Source: Hymenolepis diminuta (taxonomy: Eukaryota; Platyhelminthes; Cestoda; Cyclophyllidea; Hymenolepididae). Taken from it: DNA of 64,000 bases. A model generated the notes under the pieces. The model ran no database searches. It was given only the letters and a program-made list of their open reading frames with translations, and was not told the origin of the DNA. Below, piece after piece: positions 49,301 to 61,145 of the stretch. The stretch is taken from NCBI GenBank assembly GCA_900708905.1, contig CAADRB010000046.1, forward strand, positions 870,298 through 934,297, in the 5' to 3' direction. A program made the position numbers and the translations under genes. Position 1 is the stretch's first letter. The number at the start of each line of letters is the position of its first letter.

Positions 49301-52300
49301 GATTAAGACCTCGTAGAGAGAGTCAACATGTGCGTTTTCACATTTTTAATGAAAGAATATGCCTTTTGCTTTGAACATGCTTGGCGCTGTGGTCAAAGCG
49401 ATTAAGGTATAAAATTTCAACTATATTTATTACCAATCTGCGTCTTTGAAACTCCGATTCGCACATTAATATGATTGTTTCAGTGTGAGTAAAGGCTAAC
49501 ATCAATGGTGAAGCAGAACACCAAGAATTGATTAGACCAAGATGTTTTGAACGAATCGCAATAGAGGCTTCCAAAGGGTAAGAGAATTGAGGTAGGAAAG
49601 GGGTTAGAGGGCAGCATAGGAAGATGTATCCGACGGGCGGAAGTCTACACGCACCCTCCCTCCCCAATGTGTGTTTTGAAAGGCAATTTATATTCGTCAA
49701 TTGGATAAAGACGCGCGTGAGGACATAATTGCGTGTGTACTTTTAATTAAACGGAACGGTTATAGAAACAGGACGAATAGCGTGAACGGAAGGACTGGTG
49801 CCGAATATTGTCGAAGTAAAACTGTGCCTTTGCAACGATCATTCGAGGTACACTTAATTAGCTTAGTCCGATCAATAAAATAGACCAATTGAGGACACCC
49901 GATGTTTATCCGCAGAGACCATGGGGTTACAATAAGGTTAACAATTTCAAACACCATTATGAGGACGAGGCAATAAAATCTCTGCAATTAGTGCTGACGT
50001 AAGATAAAAATTCGGTATATACGGTGGGATTCATCCTTCATAGTTATTTCGCTTATTTTCTTCTGTTCCATCGTAATTGATTGTTCAATTATGTAGTAAT
50101 ATCTGATTTGAATTAGAACATTAATTTTTATCTTCCATATTGTTGAGCTGTTTAATTTTTTATCATCAATTTGAAATCCATCCTCGTCCTCCCATAATTT
50201 GTAATTCATTCTCTCGAAGTTCATGTGGGGGATATTTCATTGCAAATCTGCATTATTGCGATTAAATTGTGCTCTTTTTCTCAATTTTCTCTCGATCCTA
50301 TGAATTTTTCACTAGCCCCTTTGTTTTACCTCTTGCTCACATTCTTGTGCATATCTAAATCACTTGTTATTTTATTTGTTTGTAATAAATCCTTTTTTGT
50401 CTTTTTCTTCAATCTGTCGATTTCTTTATTGTCCTATTATGAACGAAGACAATGTATTTGAGTCTTGGTGAATTATACTAATGCATTTTGAAGACACATT
50501 TAGGCAATGTATTAGCACTCTCTTGCTGTGGATTGTTTTGCTTATTTGCATTTATCCCTGATCCGGAATGCAAATATTTAACGAATTAATTCTTCATACA
50601 CAATTTAGTCATCAGTTCTTATACACATTTTTGGGATCCTTAATTTCCTTTATTCCTTATTGTTGTCAGTCTGAAAATATACGCTCGCCTGTTCGGAATT
50701 TTTAATTCAATTTTCCCAAATCCCTTTTGGGAGAATTTTTCATCTCAAATTTGTATTATTATCATTAAATCTCATTTTTAATTTTCTTCCGATTCTATAA
50801 ATTCTTCATTACTTGCTTTGTCTCCTCACCATTAGTTCTTTTGGGATTCGAAGTCACCTGTTATCCTATTTAATAATAACAAACCAGCTTTCTGTTATCA
50901 TTATTCACTGAGTGTCAATACTTAATGAGAAAGTAATGATAAAATTTATTTCTGTCTTGTATTTTCATTATTATCCTATTAGGGAGTTTTTGATTGTTTC
51001 ATTTCTGATCTAGACTTCTAATATTTAATATTTACAAGTATTAAAATATTTGTATCTACATGATATCTACATGACTTACTCGTTAATAAGTCTTAAAAAC
51101 AGTCTATATCGTATACATTTTTGGGGTGCATAATGTCCTTCATTGCTCGTCGTTATCTATCAGAAATTCCTGCTCTCTAGTCCATAAATTTTTAATTCCA
51201 TTTCTCCAACTCCCTTTGGCAGGATGCGTCGTCTCAACTCTTCATTATTTTGATTAAATCTCCTTTCATGTCTATTTTCTCCCCACTCTTGAATTTTTTA
51301 TTACCTCTATTTTGTTTCCTCCCCCTTAATATTCTAAATTCGACTAACCTGCTATTAATTACACCAAATGTTTCAATTGTTATGACAGATTTGTGTAAAA
51401 AAGTAAAATTGAAGTTTATATTTTTTTCTGTCTTCAGTTATCCTATGAAAAAAGACGAGATATATCGCAATTTGGATGCATTATGCTAATGTGATTTTAA
51501 ATCACATTTAAGTGACTTATTCAGTCATTATTCTAATTTGCGGTCATCTGATGTGAAAGAAATTTCTTAATGGTGTCATTTCTCAACCACAATCCATCAA
51601 TCTCGCTAAAACGCTGACCTTTAAATTATGTAAAATTGTTTTGATACTGTTTTAATTCGTTTTTAAGCCTTAAAAAATCAAACTATTGATAATCTAAGTG
51701 TAAACCAGGATCCAAATGGGGATATACGAGCAGAGCTTCCAACTACCCTGTGGGATGTTCACAGTATTAAGATATCGGTCAACAAAGGTCATCCTAGAAC
51801 CACTTAACTGTCGATGTTCGTTTAGCCTGGATTTGAAATTGTATGAAATTTAAGAATCTTTGATTACTAGTAGTTATCACTAACATCCCTCTTATTCCTA
51901 CCATCACGTATTTTTAAATGCCTTCTAGGCGTCAGAGTCTCTTAAAATTTATTTCCCAATTTTAATCAAAACTTTCTCTCAGTGTGTTTATCCACTTTCT
52001 TTTATAACTCTGTCTACCTTAACTAAATTTGTGTTGAGCTGATGAGAGCACAGTTTTTTTTCCATGAACAGACCGTCTGATTTAAACTAAACCTGATCAA
52101 AAAGATTGTATATTAGACCTCTGCAGTGCTCTAAAATGTCTGACTTTTGCTGTACCTTTTGTTTGTTATTATTATTGTTACCCACCGTAATACAAAAAAT
52201 TTGCACTTTGTAATTATGGGGAGCAACTGAAATTAGTTAATAGAAAGTCCAATAAATTAAAAGGAGGAAGAGGTCAAGATGTTGGGAGTAACGTCAAGGT

Positions 52301-55300
52301 GTCAGAGTCTCACTCCATTTGATATTCGGATTCGCTTTATACAATATTTGCCAAATGGGCAATTTATGTTCCAAAATTCTAATTTCATGAATCGTTCCCT
52401 GGATTGCGGCAAATAATTGTCTGCGATGTTCAGTGTTAATTTATCAATCTTATCTCTTATTTGGTTATTTAATTTATTTTATGGTAGAATAATGCTCACG
52501 TCTAATACCCATGACGCTTTATTTGTTTTAGAACTAGCACCTGATAATACGATAACGAACTCTCAGTTTTTCTCTCGCAGATTTGCACTTATTTCATGAA
52601 AAATTGTGCTAATGAGTTTTCAATCACATCAGGGCAGTTCATTATGTCATTTTACCTACACAACAATGTAGGTACATCTGACCCAAAAATATCAGTTCAG
52701 ATATGCATATATCAGTAAAATATGGATTCAAAATTCACTAAGGTCACAAGTTGTTGAGACTCGAAGGAAGCCATGCTTTGAGTGGTGACATTCTAGTGCT
52801 GTTATTGCATGTGACTCTTGGTTTGATTGACAATTCTATAATGCATCGCAAAGTAAATTTCCTTTCAATTGAAAAGTCGGCTCTTATTAAGTTGTATCTG
52901 TTAATCATTGTAAGCATGTCATGAATCACAGCCGTTAAATTTATCTACTTATGCATGTTTATTTATTTTTCAAGGCATAGCAAAAGGCTTTACAACCTTT
53001 AATCATGAGGAGACATCCAAGGATGTAGAAGGGAACGATATTGCCGTTTTCGAAGCAAGAGGGAGCAGTAGGGGAGAGGGACGAGAAGGAGCTTTGTTTA
53101 TGTACTAGGGTTGTCCAAAAAGTAGTAGTCACAAAAGCCAAAGAAAGACATCTGAAGTGGGTGAGTTTGATTATCTTATGACTGTGAAAACCATATTAAT
53201 GGCTTGAGTCGATTTTTTGGGATCGGGGAAGCTCGCAATTTAAGCCAATTAAGGGGGTGGGGAGGCGTATACGGACGGAATGCACAAAGCCGTCGACTTT
53301 GTGTGGTTGTCCATCAATACATCACACTTTGGTTGAGTACCTTTATGCAGGTAGAACAAAGAGTACATCTCCATCGTAGAACGTCAGAAGAGGTAAAAGC
53401 TTCATGTGCGGTAGGTAAGAAACAGGAACATATGGATAAACAGCTTATTAAACATATTTTTTATTGCCTACATAATCAATCAAATCAATCTTATTTAATG
53501 AAGGAGGAATAAGACACCTCTTAAATATTATTAGCACAAAAAACACGCACACGTGGTGAATCCCATGATGTATATCTTACCTAGTGGCCTTAAATAGTCT
53601 TGCACTTGAATGACATTCTACCATGTGTTCCAGTAGTAGGTCATTTGCTATTTATGATACTGCTTTGCTGATTAGCGTTGACTTGGTTCCAACTGTATGG
53701 TCCAGCACTCGTAATTTCTTCTGTTTCTACTATCATGATCTCTATTACTTTTGTGGCTACTTTTTTTGTAGAGACTGCGTATCTGGCTCATAATATAAGC
53801 TCGGAATTCGGAGGGCATAATAAACACTTGAATTGGTTTAAGTATTTTCGTACGAAAGTATACTAGATTGTAATGTATTGGTGTGGTTCTAATCGATCTA
53901 CGTCAGTTGCGTTTCCACATTTTCTACTAAAATGTGTTCTCCCTATCGCTACGACTAAATTGTCTGATTCCTCTCCCTACTTCGCATTGACACTATTTGA
54001 CAATCAATCGCACTTTAACCATTACCCCCGCATCCCGATAAGCAGTATTCATTACCCCTTTTTGTGTAGTTAACGTTGTGTGCATGATCGTAATCCAAGT
54101 TTCGTTTCTCTTACTAAGTCTTATCTCTCCCTCTCAGGCGTTGGCTACTTAATAAGGGGCTCAGGATATGATAATATGCACTTTCCTTCTCAGAAAACTA
54201 ATATTGAATTTACGTAGTAAGATTAATTTTTTTCCTTCTAATTTTTAGTTCTGTTGAGCCTAATTTGTTTGACTTTGCAGACTGCAATTCTCAACTCTTA
54301 TTAACAAACCCTTCTACAAATTACGAGGATGGGAGTGCTACAATCATCAAAATTTTTTAGTACGCACTTTCTTCCTTTATAAACCGAATTACAATTGGTT
54401 TGTAAAATGCTTGACCACACTCTTTAAAATATACGTCCGATTTAATTAGTTTCAAATCGACCTCAAAACCAAGTTCCAATCGAATTTTGAATATCTCAAA
54501 CCGTGAAGGGCCATCACAACTAGAAAATTATGGACTTTTTAAGTTCATATGTTTTTACGTATCACTTTGTTCTCTCGGCAAATGTTATCGAAATGAATTT
54601 TTATTACGAACATTTTATATTCTTTTAATAACTGGACTAAATGAATAATTTACGGCCTTATTTGATAACACGTCTTTTCAGCAGAGCTGATATTCAGTCG
54701 GTCACTCCGTTGACCAATGCTTATCAACCCTTTCGGCCAGGCTGATTTGCGAATATAGAACCTGTGCCATCAGCTTGGAATTACCATCAAGTTTCTATCC
54801 CATTTATTGTCCTCTCATACTTTTTCCATTGTAGCCTTCTTTAAAAATCGTACAGATAGGAATTATAGCTTAAAAGACAATCAAATAATCAATCAATGAA
54901 ATTAAATTGTGGTTGAAAATGAAAATTTTATTGTACGATAACAGTCACCATTCATGTGTAGCGGATTTCGATTTTATGGGTTTGAACTGTTACAAAAGGA
55001 ATTGAATCTTTCTAAACAAAGTGGAATCAGTAAGTTGGAGAACTGTTAGAAGTATTTGCTTCATAGAGACATCAGAAACAATTTTCTTCAATTCGCTGGT
55101 TAAGTCTGTCAATCGACACGATGTGGTATTATATATTCCCTGAAAATTAGTCACATACATGAGAAATAAAGAGCAAGGTGTTGAAATTCGAAAGTACTTC
55201 CGAACTGAGATTGTAGACCGATGATTAACTTAGAATAGTTCTAATAAATGACAAATGAATTTTTCTCGAATTTGTTGCGAAGGCTGCATTACTTTCCCTA

Positions 55301-55975
55301 AGCTTTTTTCAGCCTCTATCATTAATCACGTGTTTCATCTGGCTTCGTCCACTTACTTTAATACTTATGTGGGTGGAAAGCCTAACCTTTTTTATTTCAT
55401 CTTCGTGCGATTTAATTTCACTTATTTATCTTTTGCCGATTTCATCACTTAGTGCTTACTCATATTGTCTCTCCCCTTTCTACACATTCTTCGCCTAATA
55501 ATCGAATACATAGAACTTGGCATGTTCCAAAAGAACTAAATCCTCATTTTGAGAGTCGTAAAATCTTCGTCTTTTGCTCCATTTTAATATACCTTTGCTA
55601 CTTATCAAATTTTAGTAGAACATGTGTTTGTAACTTTGACCATGTGTTAAAACCGGGCTATCTGAACAGCTAATTTACTTATTAAAATTGACTCCAATTT
55701 TATTTTAGCACAAATTTTTCGACTCGGGGGACTACAACATGGCAAGAGCTAAAACCGCTCTTCAAAAATCCACTACAGAGGAGGAGGCAATTGTAAAAGA
55801 GGGGATGCTCCAGGAGTCCACAGGAGTTACCATAGCCACACCGGAGAGTGTCCCCGCAGTTCGCCGGAAATCAATGGCCGAGGGTTCTGGCTGCCATAGA
55901 AACAGTCTCACCACTACTACAATTATTCCAGGCGCAGAACCCCAGCATCTCCCCGAAAACCAGAGATCGGGATAA
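43315..55975 (+). CDS. ENSA: Alpha-endosulfine / ARPP19 family protein (PP2A-B55 inhibitor)
   Basis: When phosphorylated by Greatwall kinase, endosulfines inhibit PP2A-B55 and so support mitotic entry. Three exons: 43315-43344, 43384-43476, 55709-55975, separated by a 39-bp and a 12,232-bp intron, giving 129 residues against about 121 in human ENSA. After MSASDVETPL, exon 2 encodes EEQESELKAKYPGFSQ and LLQKRLNRG, matching the family core KLKAKYP...FLMKRLQKG. Exon 3 starts HKFFDSGDYNMARAK; FDSGDY is the invariant Greatwall motif with its target Ser. A downstream RRKSM fits the conserved PKA site. The C-terminal 40 residues are Thr/Pro-rich and not conserved. All junctions keep phase 0. The 39-bp intron is in frame without a stop, so retention would insert 13 residues. 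Confidence 0.9.
45430..45700. repeat. Dispersed repeat pair, copy 2 (partner at 25065-25330)
   Basis: Contains 'ATAAAGCGTGATCGATTGCCAAATAGTT', then 'GAGTGGGAATTCGTC', then 'GGGAAGAGGGGAAGAGGAGGAACACCTTTGAATAGTA', in the same order as the partner inside the THAP-CtBP intron. Confidence 0.5.
48426..48442. repeat. (AT)n microsatellite
   Basis: Uninterrupted alternating A and T for 17 bases. Confidence 0.9.
50190..51660. repeat. Degenerate tandem repeat, three units of about 490 bp
   Basis: Units start near 50200, 50700 and 51185. Each begins 'TTTNTAATTCNATT', followed by 'CATTATT.TGATTAAAT', then 'CTATGAATTTTTCA' (or 'TATAAATTCTTCA', 'TTGAATTTTTTA'), 'TTTGT...CCTC', then a 'CTGTC...TTATCCTAT' block. 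Units 1 and 2 share the end block 'TATACATTTTTGGG', with 'GCCTGTTCGGAA' against 'CTGCTCTCTAGT' before the next unit. A truncated relative may lie at 52380-52650 ('GTGCTAATGAGTTTTCAATCACATC'). Confidence 0.6.
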
Positions 55976-58264
55976 TTAATAATCAGGTCTTTTATTTCGA
56001 GTGCACACTAATCCGCTTCTCTTGTCCTTCTTCGTGATATGCATATTTTCTTTTATTCTCTGTACGCGCTTACTATTGTTTGTCTCCTCTTCCTCCTTAC
56101 CACTATTTTTCGGCATTTATTTACTACTATTACATACTCGGAGATTGTCTTCCCTTCTCGCCAAAGTCATTTTGTTGATATTTCACTTTCAACGCGCACA
56201 ATCTTGACTCCAGTTGCATCATTTCAGAGCAAATTATATACCTGCTCTTTCTTCCTCCTCGTTTTTTTCTCACAATGTTCATATCTGTTATTTTAATCTT
56301 CAGCCTAGTATGCAGAAGGGGTCAATAGGGATTCTGACACGTTACATTTCATTTGGAAAGAGAAAGGAGTATTTTTGTGCTTATTCAACTGCTTCTGTCA
56401 AAATTGGAGAAGCGTCAAGTTAGTTTGTGCTAATGAAAATGTCAGCAGTAAAAATGGTGGTTGGTCCCTCAGTTAATTTTGTGCCCATCTAATTTATTTT
56501 GAGACAAAAAAGCGAAATTAGCTTAACACACATAGTTAATTCTTTTCTGAATTATCCAACTGTGACACAAAAGTGTAACGTAGCATTAGATTTTGGCAGG
56601 CCAAATTTGTGTTTAGTCACTAGTTTAGCTTGGACAGTCAAATTCTAATTCCATAATTGCGTTACAATGCAGTCAGATGCGTTTTTCCTCTCGAAGCAAT
56701 TATTGAACATCTGTGCGTTTAGCTTAATGCAACTTGTTATTGCATTAAAATCGATTGCTAATTATGCATGGTATGGTTTATTGTGTTAATGCATGTTTGC
56801 TGGCGTAGAAGCTTGCATCAATCTCATTAATAACAAGATGAGAAGTGAGAATTTTTTAAACTAAAAATCAGACAAAATGGGTGTGATTGGGTATCTAGGC
56901 CATGAGAAGGTGTTTCCGGAACTGGTCAATTAAAAATATCCGTGTTGAAATGTACTAGCGTTCTTGTATTCTATGGATACTTGCTTGTTTAATTTAATCA
57001 ACGATTTTATCACTAATAGCAACCCGAATTATGCGTGACTTGAAAGAAAAATGACTGCAGGATTATCAATCATTATTTAGCTTCGGAATCGATGTAATAC
57101 AAAAAATGAAACAGACTGAAGGCAGAATCTTGACGTTAGTTCGTTATTTAATCAGCTACGTTTGGGGTCGATTATCGATCACATTACTGGGCTCAGGAAT
57201 TTGGAAAGATTGATTAATATTCGTCCAAAGCTGAATATGACACCGTTAAGCTATCTAACAGGAGAAAAATCAAGGTTGTCCTAACTATCCCAAACAGTGA
57301 AATACCAAGTGATAAAAGCAATCTTTGCTGAGAGTGGGGGGATGGTCAGGTTTTATAATTAAGACTATTACGACGATAAACCAAAACCAAATGCCAAGAG
57401 ACGATCCTTCATGCGATTTTTTAAATTATACATGATGCACCATATATGATCAGGCTTTTAAGAGGCTTTCTGAATGATGTTCCAAGTCCAAAGTTAAAAG
57501 AAAAAACATTCCATCATCCTCAGCTTTTCCCAAAACCTCAAATTTAGAAAATTGAGCTTCCTTCGTTTATTAAAGCTATAAATGACCAGATTAATAAAAA
57601 AAATTCAATAATTCCAATAGGTGGAAAACTTCTTTTTTTCAGATTTAAGATGATAACTGAGAGTAAAATGGCAAGAGTGAAAATAACTGGAAATGTCATT
57701 TCGTCAAGAATCACCTGAGCTGTTGGACAGGTCTGAAGCCGGTGCGGGTAGGGAAAAGCCACACTCAACCCGTGGAGTAAGTAAGTAGGACAATTTCCAA
57801 AAATTGTGATTTTAACGTAATCTTCATCACTTCCTGACTACATTTTCTCGTGTAAACGGAGGTGATAAACTTTACGATTTGGGCAAAAAAGTGGTTTAAA
57901 ATATGCAGTTACTAGTCATGACAAGACGCCCACAATCACACCCAACACTAAACTGGGTTTGTTTTTGCATGTCTGCATAGAGGGGTGGGGGTCGTATAGC
58001 AAAGATGAGCTTTGGTATTGCGATCTTATCATCCAATTTCCACCCCACCTCGCTAACTAATGTAGATTTTTTTGCTCTGCCCTGTCAAAATACAACTGGC
58101 TGATATAGGCCAGCCAACCACCACCAATAATGCATGCGCGTTTATTCGCACGTACGCACTTATTTTGTACAGAATTGGAGGGGGGGAGGGGGGACTGAAA
58201 CGAGCTAGAAATAAATCACGTGTGCTTGATTGACACTCAATTCGCCTCGTTATCACCATTACAC
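55976..58264. other. Intergenic stretch downstream of endosulfine
   Basis: Includes the endosulfine 3' UTR; no AATAAA close to the stop was found, and ATTAAA near 56741 is a weak candidate. The minus-strand frame at 57544-57768 encodes a hydrophobic stretch but has no clear splice sites. A G-rich run lies at 58178-58193. Confidence 0.45.
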
Positions 58265-58268
58265 GCTT

Positions 58269-58500
58269 GTGCGTTGTGCTAGTTCACGCGTGCGGTCGTA
58301 CACGCCAAAACACAGTTTGCATTTACACTTTCCTTCTCGCTTTTACTAATTTTTCTCGCTTATTAGTGCGGTCGTGTGCCTACGTCAACTAGCACAACGC
58401 ACTTAAACACTACTCGGCCTACAATACTATTGGTTAATGTTGGGCATGCGCCCAGCCACTCGCTGTATATAAAATCATCTCGTTGCAGAAGTACTCTCTC
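58269..58500 (+). promoter_or_regulatory. Probable RNA polymerase II promoter with inverted repeat, CCAAT, NRF-1-like site and TATA box
   Basis: TATATAAAA lies at 58466-58474. An inverted CCAAT (ATTGG) is at 58429-58433. GGGCATGCGCCC at 58442-58453 contains the NRF-1-like core GCATGCGC; a similar TGCATGCGCG is near 58132. A perfect 16-bp inverted repeat, GTGCGTTGTGCTAGTT at 58269-58284 with its complement at 58387-58402, flanks two copies of TGCGGTCGT. A CRE-like TGACGT on the minus strand overlaps the right arm. The start site is expected near 58495-58505, in a CTCTCTCTCTT tract. Confidence 0.6.
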
Positions 58501-58720
58501 TCTTAAAAAGACAAAAACAACAACTATAGTCGTGTGTGCGTAGGGCGGGGAAAGAAAAACTGCAACATATATTATCGCGCCTTCTCTCTCTCTTCCGGAG
58601 GACTTCTTCTATTTGCGGAAGTTATATTTTTAGCAGCAGCGCTGTGTAATAACATGCAACGAAGCAACTAACTTCTTTAGATCTACCTCTCTGTTAATTT
58701 CTCCAACTCGTTATCTCATT
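58500..58720 (+). other. Probable noncoding first exon below the promoter
   Basis: It runs from the expected start site to the donor CATTG|GTAAGTAC (GT at about 58721). The only ATG noted (near 58655) opens a five-codon frame, so the exon is likely 5' UTR. The coding part would lie downstream; the exon at 61146 is one candidate. Confidence 0.4.
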
Positions 58721-61145
58721 GGTAAGTACTTTTATCTCCCTAGGTCATTATATAAGCCTGCAAAAAAATTTTCACACGTCCACTCCAAAATAAAAAGATA
58801 ATTTACCATTGAAGATATAACCAAGATTTGATACATAAAAATAGATTAAGAGCCAACGATTTTTATGACATTACTTATATTATTAACATTGGATCTTCTG
58901 ATCTTAATCTAGCTAACAGATTAGATTGTATTTCTGAATTATATAATGGCTCACTTATTGGTACAGCGTGAAAATTAAATTTGGAAAAGGAGTTGAAACG
59001 CAACACTTACTAGTGGTTCGGTAATGGGATATTTTTAAATTTCACCTATACTCGTCTTCTCACTTTCACTTCCTAATACACCAGTCTACCTATTTTAATC
59101 CGTTCATTAGTGCTACAATCTTTCCTATCTCTTATTCTTCAATGATTCATTTAAGTGCCTTGAAGATCTATATGTAAAGATCGTAGTTATTTAGGACCTA
59201 TGTCAATACAAATAGTTATGGAAACGACTAGCTAATTATGACCAGAAGTAACATTTTTAGTGGAAATGCTAATTTTTTTTTCCCTCAACAAAAAGTCATC
59301 AGTTAATGAAGAGATAAGCATATATTGCATTGCACTTACTCTAGTTTTCAACTATTCGATCTCAGTTGCAAGTCATTTTATCTAAGCATTTATCAGTATT
59401 GATTTTTTCGTGGTGTTCAATCACTCGAAATAAATCCAATTAAAGCGCCAAGTGAATGCCATTTTAGGTCAAGTCATTCGGTGACGAATAGGTCACCTTT
59501 TGATAAGGAAGTAGGTGACTTCCAGAACGTATGTTGGTGACAGAAAAGCCTTTCTAGAATTTCTACATTTGAACGGCTCTCATTTAATCAGTAGAAGGTG
59601 GTTTAGTTGTTTTCCATTCACAGAGATGAACAGATAGGCTTCGAACCCATACTTTCTATATATAATAACACCTAAATGCTTCCTACTAATCCACTTACCC
59701 GATTATGTCTACGATGATTTGATAAAAGTCTAATCAAATGATTCCATTCTTATCACGAATTCCCTTAAAATCAAAACATCTGACTAAAATCAATCCAAAA
59801 TCCGATCCATTTGGATTCTTTGTTAGTTATTGACACCTTTCCCTTCCCCCTTCCATTATCGGCGTGAGAGATCGTCATCATGTTAGCTCGAGTAGTTTGC
59901 AAAACGGAGCATCTATACTCTTGTTTTTGCCTTCTCTCTCGCCTGTTCGTGTCCGTCACAATTAGCTGTCGATCAAACTCAAAAAAGTCAGAGAAACGGG
60001 TTCCATCCCTTACCCTTAAACATTAATGACTGCATTAGCAACAACAGTATAGATAATACAGCATTTCTGCGACGCCAAATCTCTCCCTCCCAAACACACA
60101 GAAATAGTCAAATTTAGCAATAATATGGAGAAAAAAACACCAGAGAAGTAGAGTCTAGGCTGGAAGGAGATAGCTAGACACGCATGACGCCTTATAGTAA
60201 TTAGTTCGTAGGGGAGAGGACCAAACTGGAACAAACTAGACGGTGAGAGAAATAGAGAAAACGTTGCAGCCTAAACTAAATAAGCATATACGCTGTCATT
60301 ACGGTCTCTCGACTTCCTGCTTTTTCCTCTCCATAATTGTTTATCTACACCACGACGAGAAGGTGAGTCTTTTCTCTCCCAGATTTACCCCAGTAACTAG
60401 ACTGACTGCTGTTTGGTTGCTGCTTTCTTCAGAAAAATCACAATCACAGTGTCCGCACTTTGGTATCAAATACTTAAAATGATTACCTTACCCTCATATT
60501 TTGCCAATATTGACTCACTACGACTGAATGAGTCACTAGTATAAAAGGTACTCGCATTTTACTAATGGCCTCATCACTAGAGCACATGGGTTAAAGTGAG
60601 GCCAATCCTTACTGTTTAAATCCGTCATGGTTAATTAGGTCTAGTGGAACATGACAAGGAGAACAGGAGAGAGGTAGAGTGATTCTGAAGTTGCAAATAA
60701 TAAATTCCATCCAGCTCCAAAAGATAATTTATTAACAGTTGGAGTTTGGGAAAATTATCCTTTCCTTCTTTTCGAAGGTAGTGACTCAGTAATGGGCCTA
60801 TGCCACAGCCTGTTATACTATAGTCAGATCTGCACATGCTGATTTGTTTATAAAACACAATTGTCCCCTCCCTTAATAGTTGATGTTCACATCTACAAAT
60901 AAGATGTCCATCAGTTTTTGACAAAAGAAGTGATTTGAGTGATTGGTTGTCGTTTTCTTGAATGAAGAGAGAATAATTTGCATATGCACATTGGCTGTGC
61001 ATTCTCGTACAACATATGCAACAAGGTACATCGTGACGATCTTCGTCATAGTTATTTCACCCACTAATGGTTGATCGACATTTTGTCCCTTATAGAAATT
61101 ACCGCATTATCTTCAAAGGGTCTACGCAACCGATCTTCTTAGGAA
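58721..61145 (+). other. Probable intron or intergenic stretch
   Basis: No coding sequence recognised. It contains a tRNA-like SINE head on the minus strand (59637-59700). Confidence 0.4.
59600..59710 (-). repeat. tRNA-derived SINE-like element
   Basis: On the minus strand an A-box-like TAAGTGGATTAG (59698-59686) is followed about 40 bases later by an excellent B box, GGGTTCGAAGCC (59648-59637). There is no matching acceptor stem or CCA-ready end, so it is not a working tRNA. The spacing fits the pol III promoter of a SINE. Confidence 0.4.

Larger units (their letters stand above)
43477..55708 (+). other. 12.2-kb intron 2 of the endosulfine gene
   Basis: Donor GGT|GTAAGTG, acceptor TATTTTAG. 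It holds a repeat-pair member (45430-45700), a tandem repeat block (50190-51660), an AT microsatellite (48426-48442) and a CACACACACA tract near 47811. None of its open frames shows a recognisable domain. Confidence 0.75.

Noticed and set aside
57544..57768. Hydrophobic minus-strand frame of 74 codons
   Set aside because: No clear donor or acceptor, no known family; AT-rich DNA often yields hydrophobic frames.
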